Shown here piece after piece: positions 23,786 to 36,437 of a stretch of 64,000 nt of DNA. Made by a program: the position numbers and the translations under genes. Under the pieces are notes generated by a model. It saw nothing but the letters and a program-made list of their open reading frames with translations, was not told the origin of the DNA and did no database searches. Origin of the DNA: Przewalskia tangutica (Eukaryota; Streptophyta; Magnoliopsida; Solanales; Solanaceae); the NCBI GenBank assembly GCA_029844215.1, contig CM056736.1, forward strand, positions 16,615,501 through 16,679,500, written 5' to 3'. The first letter of the stretch is position 1, and each line of letters begins with the position of its first letter.

Positions 23786-26003
23786 CCCCTGCGCACATTC
23801 ATCTCTCCCCTCAATCCCATCATCTTCTCCGACTTCTCTCGTGCCCCATACCTATGCCCAACTACCCATTTCACTTCACCCACGCCCCAGACACAACCCA
23901 TACTCTATCTCCCTAAAACCCGTGATTTCAACCCTTAAATCTGCCCAAAATCGTCACTTTCGAAAAAGGGGGATTTGTGAAATTCAAACTCGAACGTTAT
24001 GGGGGATGGGAAAATCTATTTATAAATATCACCCATTGTTCTTCATTTTAGAGGGAGAGGTCGAGAGAAAGCTCTTAGAAAAATCCTAAACCTTTAGACC
24101 TTCTTACAGTACCGAAAACCAGTCAAGAATTGAACAGAAAACTCTAAAACTTTTATCATCAGTCTCCAGAATACAGAAATCATATGGGTATTTTCAGAGA
24201 AAATCCCCAGAGTTTCACACCCCTCTAATCGTGTAATGAGCTTCGATGATTCGAAAGGATCGTGCGACCAGTTCGCAACCATGGAGATGCCGATGTTCCC
24301 CTGCCAGTACGCAATACAATATTTCTAAGTCCCAGCGTTTCGTCGTTGCTACTGTTCCGAACTCAGCTATGTGATTCGATCAGGTTGTTTCTAGCTCTCA
24401 AGCCATTTTCCTTTCTTCAGCCAGTGACTGGTTGCGTGTGTATACATGTATTATCTAGTGGGTTTATATGTTTGTGCAGCATTGAGAAGTATCGATATCA
24501 ATTGGGCATGTCTTCTTGTTTTTATCCTCTTAAGGAAGAATTCAAAATTAGAAATGGATGGGCAGATATTGTATTCTTTTTCCCTGTGCTTACGTTAAGG
24601 CTCGACATTTTGGTAAAATTTGTTTGATTGCGTTTTGGACCTGTTTGATCCTTTAATTGCTGAAATAAGGTATGACTTGCAACATACTTGATAACTTTCC
24701 CCACTAACCTGTGCCTTAATAAGTATCAACCTCTGTTTACATTTTTGCACTTAGTTTATAATTTGTTTCATATGTAGAGCATATGTAGGGCATAATTTGA
24801 TGACTAAAACAGTCAAGTAAATGGAAATAGGATAAGGATACTTGGGCACGTTTATATTATTTTCTGGGCAGCCGGATGACTTTGTTTGGCATGAAATATT
24901 AAGGTACGTCTATTCTTTTGTTAAAATCTTGCCCCAGGTAATTAGGCATGAGATATTTGATATTCATAACATGGAGATTATTTAATTAGAACCTGGTTTG
25001 GTATATATTCTCTGCATGTGATACGTTGCTGGGCTTGCATATCTTTGAATATGAAATATTTGTTACTTGGGCCCGTCATTACACTTTGGCCGAGTCTTCT
25101 TAAAATCAGGAAATCATTGTTGGGACCTATTTAGTTCGGGGCGTAGAATAAAAACATGGTTATATGTCTGTTTAAGTTTACATAAATATGTCATTTTACT
25201 TGCTTTATTAATATGGTTTGGGTATATATTAATCCTATTTTTTTTCTATTTTACATAATATGCATCGGGAGCAACAAAGAGTCTCACTACGAGACTCATT
25301 ACATCCGGGTTCCACAATCATTGCATCTTTCTGCTTCAGGACTCCTAAAATAATAGGGCGGGATGATATCTTCATTCGTCCTAGTCACTTCTTTTAAACT
25401 ATTTAAATTATGTTTGTATTATTTGTGTGATTATAAGAATGCTTAGAACAGTTAGGTTTAGGAGTAGTAATTAGAAAGGGTATTTAAAAATAGGAAAATC
25501 CCTACTAGTCTATTTTAGGCTCGTCACATATATTTTGCCACATAAATGCATTTTTTTATCAAAGATCAATTTTACATACAAAATATACTTTCCAAACAAA
25601 ACCATTTTTTATGCATTTTTAAACAAATCGCATGCAATTTTTTTGGAAAATATATATATATTTCTAATGAATATTTGCAACACTTCTTCTTAGCTTTATG
25701 CTTTCAAAACTTGTATTTTAATACAATGTTTAAACCTAAGTTTGACCGGATAACCGCACGTTAGCGGATCTTAAGAGATGCCTAACCCCTTCCCTTTAGG
25801 ATAATAGAGAACCCTTACCTAGAATCTCATAATTTTTGCAGACCTTTTAATGGAGATCATTTGTAGCATTTTATGCTATGTAAAAAGTGTCCTAGTTCAC
25901 TATAATAATTAGGTGGCGGCTCCTTAAAAACGGTGGTTTAACACATTGAATCACCGCCAGCAATGTTGCGGATACCGTTCGAGGCTCCGATCGCACGACA
26001 GCA

Positions 26004-26021
26004 TGGCGACTCTGCTGGGGA
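26004..26021 (+). other. Primer-binding site of element F (tRNA-Arg type)
   Basis: TGGCGACTCTGCTGGGGA lies three bases after the LTR end at 26000. Plant Tat/Ogre elements use a tRNA-Arg-complementary site of this form (recalled, not searched). The equivalent site of element E differs at one or two positions. Confidence 0.8.
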
Positions 26022-26839
26022 TAATCAGGTTCTTAACCATAGCAAACCTAAGTTTATTTTTTTGCTTTATTTGCTTGCATTTAAGTTTGTGCTTTAAAAT
26101 TTCTTATTTGTAATTGCTTTTATTGCTTTTCTTAAACTGACATTCCGCTCATATTTCTTCCATTCTGAAAAATTGACACTATCACACACTACACGCGAGG
26201 TGTGTTGTACGCACCCGCAAAATTTCTTTCACAAAATCCAAAATTTTAGGAGAGTTGGCAAAGGCGCGGAGTTGCCCGGTTCGTCTGGGCGGCCGCTTGG
26301 CCTTCTCACTCGAGTAGTCCGCTCGGGAACCTTGCATCTAGTAAGCCAAATCTTAAAAACTTAAGATAGAGCTATACCACCCTTCATTTTTAAGTCATGC
26401 ATACATTTACCTTAGGTGGGTCGACCCTTGGTATCGTCTCCACATTTAAGAATTCCACAAAATGTCGACGGGTCTCGCAACCCAACGACCAAATCAGCAT
26501 ATTATGTGTAGCGTGATAATGATAGATAAATTCAAGGCTAATCATGACATGCTGAAATTGGAAAAAATGCACAATTATTTTGTCGCCATTTCCAATAAAA
26601 GCATGGCATCTTAATGGCTTGGATCAATCTCTCACAGTCTCGCATATTTGGCGCTTTTAGGCTCACCTCATGCATAAAAAAGGTCCCGTGCATATTATGA
26701 CTCACGTTTGGTTGTTTGTTTTCAACTTTGTGTATTATATACATGCAATCTGCTCATTATATTGCTGCTTATACCTTTGGACACATCCACATATCTTACA
26801 CTAACATGGTTTGTCGATTTTTTGAAGGTTTTTCTTAAA

Positions 26840-26859
26840 CCCCCCCCCCCCCCCCCCCC
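26840..26859. repeat. Homopolymer run of 20 C followed by (CA)n
   Basis: Twenty C then ACACACACA lie in the leader of element F. The length is unreliable. Confidence 0.9.
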
Positions 26860-26886
26860 ACACACACAAAAAGGTTAGTTCGTATT

Positions 26887-27369
26887 GACTGGAAGATGTT
26901 AGAACATCCACACTTTACAAGGTCCAAAGCACGATCTGCCAATGAAATGACTGATTAGGGGGCATCTGGGCAGAATGACTTGGGACTTATCTCTATCCCT
27001 ATAGACGAAGCATTGGCTTTGGGAAGAGGAAATACAACTGGCCAAGATGAATACCTCGCACAATTGCTTCAACAAATAGCAGACATGCATGTTGAAATGG
27101 AACGACTCTGAAATCTCACCAACCTGTCCATTAGCCTAAACACTCTACTGCCAGAGCAAAGAACAAGTACAATTGCCCCACAAACTTTCCCGTCTCTTGA
27201 TCCACCCTCATTCCAACACCTTCCCCAAAATTCCCCAAATAGACACATCAACTCACAACAGACGGACCCTCGTCCCACCAGTCTACCAACTAACCCTCAT
27301 CACAGACCCTCAAACTATCTGCTCTGGGTCAACTCCCGATCTATGTATGTGGGTCTATCCTGCCACTAA
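26887..27369 (+). pseudogene. Partial gag of Tat/Ogre-like element F
   Basis: A single plus-strand frame opens with DWKMLEHPHFTRSKARSANE and continues through IDEALALGRGN and EYLAQLLQQIADMHVEMERL. It then becomes Pro/Gln/Asn-rich (FPSLDPPSFQHLPQNSP). Two in-frame stops are present, near 26956 and 27109. Only the N-terminal part of a gag-like protein remains before D gag resumes on the minus strand. The exact junction is uncertain because both strands stay readable for a few codons near 27340-27369. Assignment rests mainly on position after the LTR and primer site. Confidence 0.6.
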
Positions 27370-27624
27370 TCTAGTCAGCAGCTGAACCACATCTCTCATG
27401 ACTCGTCGCTCGCCGGTGAGCTGGAGGCTCAGTGCTCGGGTCTCGTAAATCGTAATGTTGCCTCCTTAACTGGTCTCTGGAGGTGGCGACGAAGCAGAGC
27501 TTGTCGACTGAGGTACAGTCTCTGGCATAGACTGAGTACGGGTCCTGGTAACTCTCTGAACCCGACTAGTATCCCCCGCTGTAGATTTGCCCTTCTGGGC
27601 CGCTGTCGCCTTCCTCGGAGGCAT
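27360..27624 (-). pseudogene. D gag: N-terminus
   Basis: The start codon is at 27624 (CAT at 27622-27624). The first residues are MPPRKATAAQKGKS, matching the gag start of element B at 56014 (MPPRKATAAQKGKA). A Ser/Pro-rich section (STSSASSPPPE) follows, with an in-frame stop right after it. VVQLLTRLVA is then readable to about 27361, where element F begins. The rest of gag is at 22314 and below. Some gag sequence between the two parts seems to be missing. Confidence 0.87.
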
Positions 27625-27814
27625 AGTTATAAACATATTAAGTCGTCAGAAAGGGATTATCCTAATAACATAGCTTTATAGCACGATCTAAGAGATAAAA
27701 GAATAGAAACCAATCCTAAATTCCCGACAGCCTCCTGCGTATAGGTATGGTACACAACATACCCATACGCAATACTCTACTAGACACGGTCTGTAGACAT
27801 TCCGATGACTAACT
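27625..27814 (-). other. Leader of element D between primer site and gag
   Basis: About 190 bp of non-coding sequence lies between the primer site and the gag start. It is homologous to 56015-56207 in element B (shared CTAGACACGG, AAACCAATCCTAAAT and CACGATCTTAG-like words). No other feature is seen. Confidence 0.7.
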
Positions 27815-27826
27815 GCTCTGATACCA
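27815..27826 (-). other. Primer-binding site of element D (initiator Met)
   Basis: In element sense TGGTATCAGAGC lies four bases downstream of the 5' LTR end at 27831. This is the standard plant initiator-tRNA-Met complement. Confidence 0.93.
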
Positions 27827-27830
27827 CTTT

Positions 27831-30539
27831 TGTCATGACCCGAACCGACGTGTCGCGACTAAGTTCCCTAATGACGCCATTCTACTAACCTATCACGTAA
27901 CCATACTGACAATAAAGACAATATAAAATCCGGCAGCATAACGCTGCAATCATAACAAATGTCCGAATAGGAAAGCCGGCAAGGCTGCCTTTACACACGA
28001 ATAATTTTGTCTCCTGAGGAGTCACATCTAACCAACATAATAAAATGGGTAAGCCGACAAGGCTGCCCCCACATAGTATCACGTATATACGGGAACATCC
28101 CAAAAACATAGTACAACAACACAGAAGACCAAACAGGTTTACAAAGCGCATACGTACAACCCACAACTGTCTACAGACCTCTATAAGAAGGATAATGACA
28201 TGTGATTGGACAGGGCCCCGTCGTGCCCCTAAATATACAAAAGTCAAATAATAGGGTTCTGTACTAAAATAACAAAGCTCTGAATCAAATGAGCTTTCCA
28301 AATAGCTGAGCAGAACTGCAGGAGGATCGCCAACCGAGCACGTGTACTGCGGTATGTAACGCAGCCTCCAGGAAAGGGTCGATCTGAAAGAATGTACCGA
28401 GTATATGAAACATAAAGTACAAAATAGATAATTATAACTGGTCAAAACGTACATAAGACATGTAAGATTATCAAATGCCAAGCTAACTGTGTCATAGAAA
28501 ATAGAGAATCAATTGTGCCTTATAAAAATGAGAGTCAAGTCAAAAACCATGAATGCTTGTCCATATGGTCATCATATACATAGATACATATAAAGTAATC
28601 CGGCCCTATAGTGCGGGACTCTATGAAATCATATCATAATACGGCTCATACTGGGACTCGGTGAAGTCATCATCTCATCTATGCATGCATCCTACGTAAG
28701 CCGGCCCTCTAGTGAGGGACTCAGTGAACAATGCAAGGCTGTGCACGAACATAAGCCGGCCCGGGATTCGGTGAGGTGAAGAAATAGCACTTAGCACGAG
28801 TAGATATCATGAGTAACCATATGCAATTAAAAAATCATCATTTGACTCTCAATAAAATCATTATAATAAACTCTTTACTGAAAAATCATAGGCACTTCTC
28901 ATAACTAACATCTTTGGGAATTAAATTGTGTAGACATCATGTACGTCTGCCGTACTTTCATTAAATCATGTCAAAAAGAAAGAAGAAAGAGTTTCACATA
29001 CCTTTTCGCCGAATTAACCAACTCGAAGAATTAGATTCGTCTCAACTAGTACGTCAACCTATAATAAAGGGTAATACGCCCGTCAATTCTATGATTTCTA
29101 GCGTAAGTTATAACGAAAGACGACTCTCTTTTCTATAAAAATTCGGGCAGCACTTCCCATATTTATGTGCATATCCACAACTTACAAATCAAGCCAACAA
29201 TACCAATTATCAATCACAACGTAAGGATATAACTAAAACAATCCTAAATATTATATTTACGCCATCAATATATATTCCTTCTCTTTTACATTTATGCAGA
29301 ATAACTACTACAAGAGTTCAAGTCCCATAATTTGCAACATAACACCCTTTTTACACTTTAATTTTCTTAAGACATGTATTAGTAATTAACACAACATATA
29401 TACATGTTTATAATCAAATTCCCAATATTTTAACTCCACAAAATCAGCCTTTAGTATCTCACAACAACGTCCAATAATTCCATGTAAGTTTCGGCCAACG
29501 ACAACATAATTCCATACTTTTTTCTTAACTTCTTAAAATCTAATTCATGTTCCAATAATTCCTTATGAACAACTAAAACTTAAATATCAAGATTTTCTTC
29601 AATTTTAACATGTGATTAGCGACGATAATAGCAGTAACATAGTCGAATTCAATGTACATAAAATCAGTCCCCAAAAATTGGTAATTACAACATTACAACA
29701 ATCATATGCAAACCCATTTCCTATTTCTCTTTATCAAGAGTTCATTACTTAATCACAACATCAATTATCTTCCAAATACTCAATGAAAAGGATAAAAAAA
29801 AATTACCTTAAACGAAGCCAAAATAGTCCCTACGAATCAGTCATTGTGCCCTCGATTTTTGCTCCATTTTTCACACTTCTTCAACTTCAAATTGACATGC
29901 ATACATTCTACAATGTTAATCCCTCATTCCTACACATTTTTATTCCCAAAAATTTGTCCAAAAATCTAAAATTCCTGGGCTTAAATCAGCCCAGCAGTGG
30001 CGGAAATCACCAATGTTTAGGAGCAAACTTTTGCCTTCTCTTTGTGGAAGGATTAAGCTTGGAAGAGAAGTGAATTGAATCTTAAATTGCTAAGGAAATG
30101 GGTATGATTTTCGTTTGAGAGGAGAAGGGAGAGGAAAAAGTGTTCTTCTTCTTGAACTTCTAAGTGGGGAAAGAAAATATGAAGGGTTTAGAAGTGTTTT
30201 AAAGAAATAAAAATCTGAATTTTAATATTTGCAAGTTTAGTCCCTCTCTCATAATTTGTCTACTAAATTTAATCCCTCTAATAAAATAAATCTCACAACT
30301 AATAAGTCAATCTCCACATATTCATCCTTAAATAAAATCTGAAAATTCATGTCCTAATATAATATTTACCCGGCACTAAGTCCATACCACATGTGTTGTA
30401 TCCACAATTATTTCGGGATTACATCCTTTGTATACTAACTTCTGTATTAACATGTGTAATTATACTTTATACTCAATATTCGAATCTTAGTTCTTTAATG
30501 TCGTTCTTAATCATCGTCTTAAACTTACGAGGTGTAACA
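27831..30539 (-). repeat. 5' LTR of element D
   Basis: It starts TGTCATGACCCGAACCG and ends GGTGTAACA on the plus strand. At 2709 bp it is complete, matches 7979-14144 with hAT G removed, and keeps the unoccupied target of hAT G near 29610. The 96-residue frame at 29783-30073 has a counterpart in the other LTR (13386-13676). This reflects LTR duplication, not evidence of a gene. Confidence 0.93.
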
Positions 30540-30655
30540 ATGGCTGTAGAATCAGTCTCCATTATCGTATGCAACAAATCAGTGGAGATTATTGCATAAA
30601 TCCAACCAAGAACTGTGGCATCATATAGTTTTGTATAGCCACCTTTGTGATTTTA
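30540..30655 (-). pseudogene. Copia-type gag pseudogene, displaced N-terminal part
   Basis: The minus strand reads GGYTKLYDATVLGWIYAIIS then TDLLHTIMETDSTAM. This is the section of a copia gag immediately upstream of VAWERLRDIFQ at 7978. The two halves join at the ATGGC target duplication of element D (7974-7978 and 30540-30544). A stop lies just upstream of the readable part. The start codon was not identified. Confidence 0.85.
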
Positions 30656-31212
30656 AAAAGAAGAGATTTTCTATATTCGGAATAATTAGACTACTGACAT
30701 TTGATTTTTGTGGAAATAGTGGGGCCCTTCTCCACGAGGAATGTTGTATTAAATATTGATTTATATATTTCAATTGCTTAATGATTTTATTCTGATTAAT
30801 CTCTTTTAAAGATCTCGAGTTCTCGACAATGAAGATAAAGTTTGTCCCCTTAGGTTCTCTTTGTGCAGAATTGTAAGCATTTTACCTATTGTGAGATGCT
30901 CTTTCAATTATTTTGTAGAGGTTCTATTCAATACCTAACTAGCCACTATTAGTGATCCTAAAACCTAGAAAGTTAATATCATTTTAATTTATAATTTAAA
31001 AGTAGTCAATGTTTAATAATGGTAGAATTGAGCGAGGAGCTATTGTAACGTGTCGCCTCTTGGTACAAAAATATATAAATTTTGTACAACGATAGTATAA
31101 AAAAAGTTACACTATCAAGTCACTTAATATTAATTACCGGTAACTCTTTTTGATGCATAATGCTAAATTGACCGAGGGACTATTGCAATGCATAGAGATC
31201 TTTGGCAATATT
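30656..31212. other. Unassigned stretch between copia gag and copia-type LTR
   Basis: The sequence is AT-rich with no convincing frame on either strand. If the LTR at 31213 and the gag at 30655 belong to one minus-strand copia element, this would be its 5' leader. No clear primer site is seen next to 31212. Confidence 0.4.
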
Positions 31213-31947
31213 TGTTGGATCTAAACCGGACTAGAAGTAAAGAAACAGGGTTAAAGAGTATTCGAAAAGTTAAACAAAGTAACGCTGAATCAAGAGATGA
31301 CTCTCTGTCTTTAAAATAAAATTGTCCCGTATAGATGCTTTTACGGTGTCGGGCAATAATCTTCCAAGATAAAACAACAGCTAATCAACAGTACAAAGCA
31401 AATATTGTTGATTCTAACGAAGAAGATGAATAAGAACATATTGTTGAAGAAAGAGAGCGGAAAACATTTTCTGTCTGCTTTCTGTATTTTCGTTTTCCGT
31501 GTGTATGTTCTTGACGAAGAACATAACAGAAAAATAAACTAGTTTGAGTTGTGTTCTGACTAACAGAGAGAATTTATGCGCCTGTTGAGTCTTTCATCGG
31601 GTTGTGCGTTTTGTCTTTTTTTTTTCAATTGAACAAAGATGTTCAATTTAGGAGCAGAAAGGGAGGCAGTTGAAACGTTTTGTAACGTCTTGTAACTTTC
31701 GAAAGCTTCAGGGATCAGAATGTAAATAGTTAACATTTCAGGGACCAAAAAGAAAGTTTCAGAAGAAAGCAACAGCCCACGACCCGAGACCCAGGACCCG
31801 TGACCTGAGCCAGAGCCTGGACCAGAAGGGCGGACGGCGGCGGCACGCGTGTGGGGCTTAGCTCCGAACCCAAGCTCACATAGGTCCTCCCTCTTCTAAA
31901 CACATGGGTCATCCCTTGAGGGCCCAAACCCTTACTCAAATTTAGAG

Positions 31948-31958
31948 TTTATATATTG
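31948..31958 (-). promoter_or_regulatory. Candidate TATA box in the copia-type LTR
   Basis: The minus strand reads AATATATAAAC, a good plant TATA box, about 740 bp before the LTR end. It is supported by motif and position only. Confidence 0.3.
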
Positions 31959-33636
31959 CATAAACTCGTCTTCTTTCACCAAGGAGAGAGATTTGTCATT
32001 TTGGCCAAAAATACTCCATCTTTTTATGTCTTAAACACCTTACTTTGTGTACCAATATCTCTTTTATTTCTTAACGAAATTTGATGGTAATTGGCACTAA
32101 CATCATCTACTCACTTAGTAGATTAGGCATGAGCAAAGAAATAGCGTTTTCGAAATGCGGGGACCACCTATTTAAGTCATTAAATGTTACACCCCGTATT
32201 TCCAAGGCAATGAGATGAGAATGTGCGTGAGAAATTGAGATTTGAATTTTGGAAAGAAAGAAAATTACTTTTTCTTAAGGAAAAATTCCGAAAACTTTGT
32301 GAAGGAAAAGGTTTATTAATTGGAATTTGGTTCTCAAATTTGGTATTTGGGACTTATAGATTATATTGGAATTTTGGATTTTAAGTTTCGGATTTGGTCA
32401 TGTGGGGCCCACGGGATTTTTTGTTTTTGTTTTGTGGGGCCCATAATATTTTGAGATATTTTGGCCAAATATAGATATTTTGGAAGAAGAAATAATTTGG
32501 ACCAATCGGAGGGCGACACGTGGCAACCCCCCCCTGTCTTGCTAAGATGACTAGTAGTAGATATTTTGAGACTTAAGGGGACAACTGGGTTCCACTCCAC
32601 TTGTCCATAAATATCTATATATAGAAAGGGCTTGCAAGACTTGTCTTCTACACTTAGCCATATCTCATAAATTTCCTCTTCCTTTGAGCTCAAAACCGAG
32701 AGCACCAAGAACACCTAGTGTTGGTTAATTTATTTCATCCAAGATTAAGTCCCTAAACCAAGTGCTAAGCCAAGATCATTATTCCACAAGTTTTTGTTGG
32801 TTTTGGCCGAGAATGAGGTGGAGAAACCCTAAGTTTTATCGAATTTTTGGAAGCGAAACGTGAAGTGAAGTTGTGTATAAGTTCATAGGGGTCACATATA
32901 TGTGATTGGAACTTGAAGAAGTGGAGCGAAACGAAAACTGCGGATCAATAAAGACCGGACTGTTTTGGGGCTTTTTTGGGCACAAAATGAGGTAAAAGTC
33001 CTTAATTGGATATTACTTATTGTTATAATGTATGGATGAACTTGTACTAAAGAATGAGGATTAAAAAGTGTTTGGACAATTTTTTAAGGCTTGGCCGAGA
33101 GCTAGACTAATTTTAAGGTTTTCGGATTTCGTTGGTTATTGTCGTTATTTACACTTGGTACATGTTATATAATGAAGGAAATATTGTAGTTGATAGATTA
33201 TATAACTTGTATAACATGTTGGAACTTGAATTGAAATAAAAGGAATTAAGGAAAAGGACATTGGATTGTTGTAGTTATTGTTGGACGAAACTGCCCAAAA
33301 CTGTTAGACGTTGTGATGTCGTTTTATGGACTGTTTTGGGGTGCATATATGCTGGAAAATCAGCCCCTAACATGCATGTTTAATGTGGTAAAATGACTAA
33401 TGAAAGTCCTAAGGAATAAGGGTGTTAAAGGCTTCACATTGTACCTTTAATGTTGGTTTATTAGTGGATTGTTTTATGGACTGTTTTGCGGACTGTTTTG
33501 TATAGATTGTGGGGCAGAATTTTACACGTCAAATTAGGCATGTAATCCCCTTTGGTTAACTGTTGGTTGTGCCTTAAATGTGGCTTGTTGGGTGATGAAT
33601 TCGGGCCTTGGAAAAGGTGGAAAAGTACGTAGAAAC

Positions 33637-36174
33637 TGTAACACCCCATTTTAACCGGAGTCAAAACGGGAGTATTACGTATGGTTGATTCCTAAATGTA
33701 TTTAAAGGAGTAGCCACCTAATTATTTAAGTGAATTAGGACACTTGATTTATTGCAATAAAAATACTGCAATTAATCTCCATTTAAAGGTCTGCGAAAGC
33801 TATGTGAGATTCTGGATCAGAGTTCTTTATTATCCTAAAGGGAAGGGGTTAGGCATCCTTTAAGATCCGCTAACTTGCGGTTATCCGTTCAAACCTAGGT
33901 TAATTATGTATTGGCTTTTATTCTACCTATTCTAAGCATTTCTCATAATTTACAATTAAAATAAAATGCAATACAAAAATAATAAAAAACTAAAATTAAG
34001 TGCGACACAAAATAAAACTCCGAGACGTTATTTTGAAATGCATCTCCGGATACCTGCATAAACACTTAGTAAAAGTGTTAGTAATAAATAATTTTAAAGT
34101 AATAGCAAGAATTAATAAATAAAGCAAAAATAAATCCGTCTTTTGTACAGGGAAGGCCTTAGAAATCAGACGGAGATTCCTTCATCGGCCAATATTGCTA
34201 GAAAACAATAAAATAGATAAAACCTTCGGATCCGCGCCAAAACAGTAATAGTTTTAAACACGGAGGGCTCAGATATATATAAAAAATAAAGTAGGACAAC
34301 CTAAACAAGTGCGGATGCGAGAATTCGCGTTGCCAGCACATGTTGGTTACCCGGTGTAAGTGGAAGAAATCATCATTGCCCAGAAAGCTTCATTTATTTT
34401 ATTTTTCCGTCTTTGCAACTGTAGAGGCCTCAAAAATCGACGGATAACTTTTTCATTGGCCAAAGTGTAGTATCTGTTCAAAATCAGTAACCAACAGTGT
34501 AGCAGTTGTTCTTTCTCAAATTTGTAGTGGCAGTAACGAAATAGCAGTATCATGCCATAATGATTCAACTCAAAGCGGGGCAGATATCAGGTCCGCATTA
34601 GAATAATTGTTCGCATCAACGTGCTAATCATTTTTATCAAGCACTGCACCTCATTTCAATTAGTAAAACAGGACAACATTGCTCTTAACTTAAGGTGCAA
34701 CAAATCGACAACAATGAATAGCAATTGTAGGCATTTATAAATAGCGATCATAGACAATAAGCAACAGTATAGTATAAACACGCACATGGCAATAAAATAC
34801 CCATATAAGTGGAAACTCAGATGTAGCATCAATTCTTTAAGAAAAGGAAATCATCAGAAATTTCAATTCGCCGGAACGAAACAAAAAATCAACCCAACAA
34901 CAACAGCAAATCGGACCAACAACAAACTGAAAACAACAATAATGTCAAGAGAAATTAAAAAAAAACAAGGCAGAACAATTCCGGAGCAATGGTTCGCCGG
35001 AAAATCAAAGAGTCGCCGAAAACAGCATAGTTAGCCGAAAACAGTAGAGTTTCAACGGAAATTTCAGAACGTCGCCGGATTAAAACTCCGGCGTGTTACC
35101 AAGGCAGAAAATCAAACCAATCTAGAACCAACAGTATAAAATACCAAAAATCAGTCCATACCAAAACCAAGTTAAAAGAGGTGCGGCATCGTCACTTCCA
35201 CGGCGAACGCCGGAGCGACGCCGCCAGTGGTTGACAGGAGTAGTGGCGAGGACGACGGGGTTTTGCCGGAGTGTGGTTCGCGGTGATGTGTGGTTCCAAG
35301 TGTGAAGTGCGGCTGAAGTGTTTCTTGATGTGGGTGGAGTTCGCGACTCCGGCGAGGGCAGTGGCGACGATGGGCAGTGGTGTGCTGGAGTGGAGAGAAA
35401 GGGATTGACAGGGACTGTGATGGATGTTGGTCGGCGAAAGATGGTAGGAATGGAGTTCGCCGGAGTTTAGCGGCGACGGGAGATGGTTTTATGGTGTGAT
35501 GTTCAAAAGGAGGGGGGGTTTCGCCGGTAAGCGAAGCGCGTGTGGTGATGAGAGAGAGGGTGAGAAGTGGGGAAGTGGTTAGGTTTTAGAGAGAGAGAGA
35601 GGCGGTGAAGGGGTGGGTGTGAGAGGGTGAGGCGGATGGGGTAGAAGTAGTCGCGGTGAGGGTAATAGCAGGTAGGGTAGGTCTTGTGGAGAAGGGACAG
35701 TGGGGTGTAGTAGGTTATCTTCTCGCAAGTGAAGTAGAGTGTTTATTTTATAGGGTGAGATTAGGTTTAGGGTTTTGGGTATTGGGCTTTGGGTATTGGG
35801 TATTGAGTATTGGAGGAAAAGATGAAAGGTGTATTGGGCCTCAGTTTGGGCTTCGGTTTTTGGCGGATTGGACTGGTTTGGCAAAAATGCAAAATGGGTT
35901 AATTATTTAACAGAAAAAATTATTTAAAAAAAAGATGCAAAATTATTAAAATGCAAATGTCGATGTAATAGTAATAAAAATACCATATTTAAAAAAAATG
36001 TTTAATACCTAATTAAAAGTAAAAAACATGATGCAAGTTTACAAAAATAAAATAACATAGAATGTTAGGTAAAAAATATACAAAAATGTCAAAAATTGTG
36101 ATAAAATGTGGTGTCCTAAAATGCTTAAAATTGCAAGAAATGACTAAAAGATGGGTCAAAATTGGGTGTCAACA
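33637..36174 (-). repeat. 3' LTR of element E (2538 bp)
   Basis: It is near-identical to 41014-43232 except for one block: 34864-35730 here (867 bp) has no counterpart in the other LTR, which carries an unrelated 553-bp block at 42241-42793. Outside that block differences are few single bases and short indels. Confidence 0.92.
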
Positions 36175-36190
36175 GTTGTCCCTCTTTGAC
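36175..36190 (-). other. Polypurine tract of element E
   Basis: In element sense GGTCAAAGAGGGACAA ends two bases or fewer before the 3' LTR. It is purine-rich and correctly placed. Confidence 0.6.
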
Positions 36191-36437
36191 CGAAGACGAT
36201 GAAAGAGTGTTCGGACAAAGACGTTGACTTGTAGCCAATTTTGTTCTCATCGTCAGAATTAAAACAAGGATCAAGCAAAGAATGGGCAAACGCCGACACT
36301 GGGTCGTTGTGATGCAAAAAAAAAAAAAAACAAAGCTGACGCTAATTAAAAAATGTCCCAGTGTCGAAGTATGATTGACACTGGGTTGAAGGTGATGTGG
36401 TGATGTAACAGACATGGTGTTTGTAGATGTTGATGGT

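Larger units (their letters stand above)
22315..26000 (+). repeat. 5' LTR of element F (contains hAT K)
   Basis: Subtracting hAT K and its duplication leaves about 2.83 kb. A block at about 25745-25810 (GATAACCGCACGTTAGCGG, then GATGCCTAACCCCTTCCC) is strongly conserved with the LTRs of element E (plus-strand complement at 33835-33890 and 41215-41270), while most of the rest has diverged. Reading frames inside are short and unremarkable. Confidence 0.82.
22315..27350 (+). mobile_element. Tat/Ogre-like Ty3/gypsy fragment F (5' LTR, primer site, partial gag)
   Basis: It starts TGTTGACACCCAATTTTG, the same LTR start as element E read on the minus strand (E ends ...TTGGGTGTCAACA on plus). The LTR ends CACGACA at 26000, followed by the primer site TGGCGACTCTGCTGGGGA. 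A leader homologous to E and a decayed gag run to about 27350-27369, where D gag resumes on the other strand. Pol and a 3' LTR are absent and no matching right-hand target duplication was found (ACTAC precedes the left end). An internal deletion with loss of the right end is likely. Confidence 0.82.
7979..30539 (-). mobile_element. Chromovirus-like Ty3/gypsy element D with nested insertions
   Basis: Both LTRs begin, in element sense, TGTTRCACCTCGTAAG and end with a CG(A/G)CA-type terminus in front of TGTC(A/G)TGAC on the plus strand. Removing nested hAT G leaves LTRs of about 2708 and 2709 bp. The element is flanked by a perfect 5-bp duplication ATGGC (7974-7978, 30540-30544). It keeps an initiator-Met primer site, a polypurine tract, and gag, protease, RT, RNase H, integrase and chromodomain-like tail in Ty3/gypsy order. 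It carries hAT G in its 3' LTR, hAT H in the integrase tail and Tat fragment F in gag. Long LTRs, the iMet primer site and the TWEAEDEM tail suggest the Tekay/Del chromovirus clade (inferred). Confidence 0.92.

Noticed and set aside
27885..28481. 198-residue minus-strand reading frame in the D 5' LTR
   Set aside because: Cys/Leu/Tyr-rich translation with no motif. The same sequence in the other LTR is broken (8041-8591), and it lies wholly within an LTR.
13386..30073. Pair of similar 96-residue frames (13386-13676 and 29783-30073) that look conserved
   Set aside because: They are the same position in the two LTRs of element D, so similarity comes from LTR duplication, not from selection on a protein.
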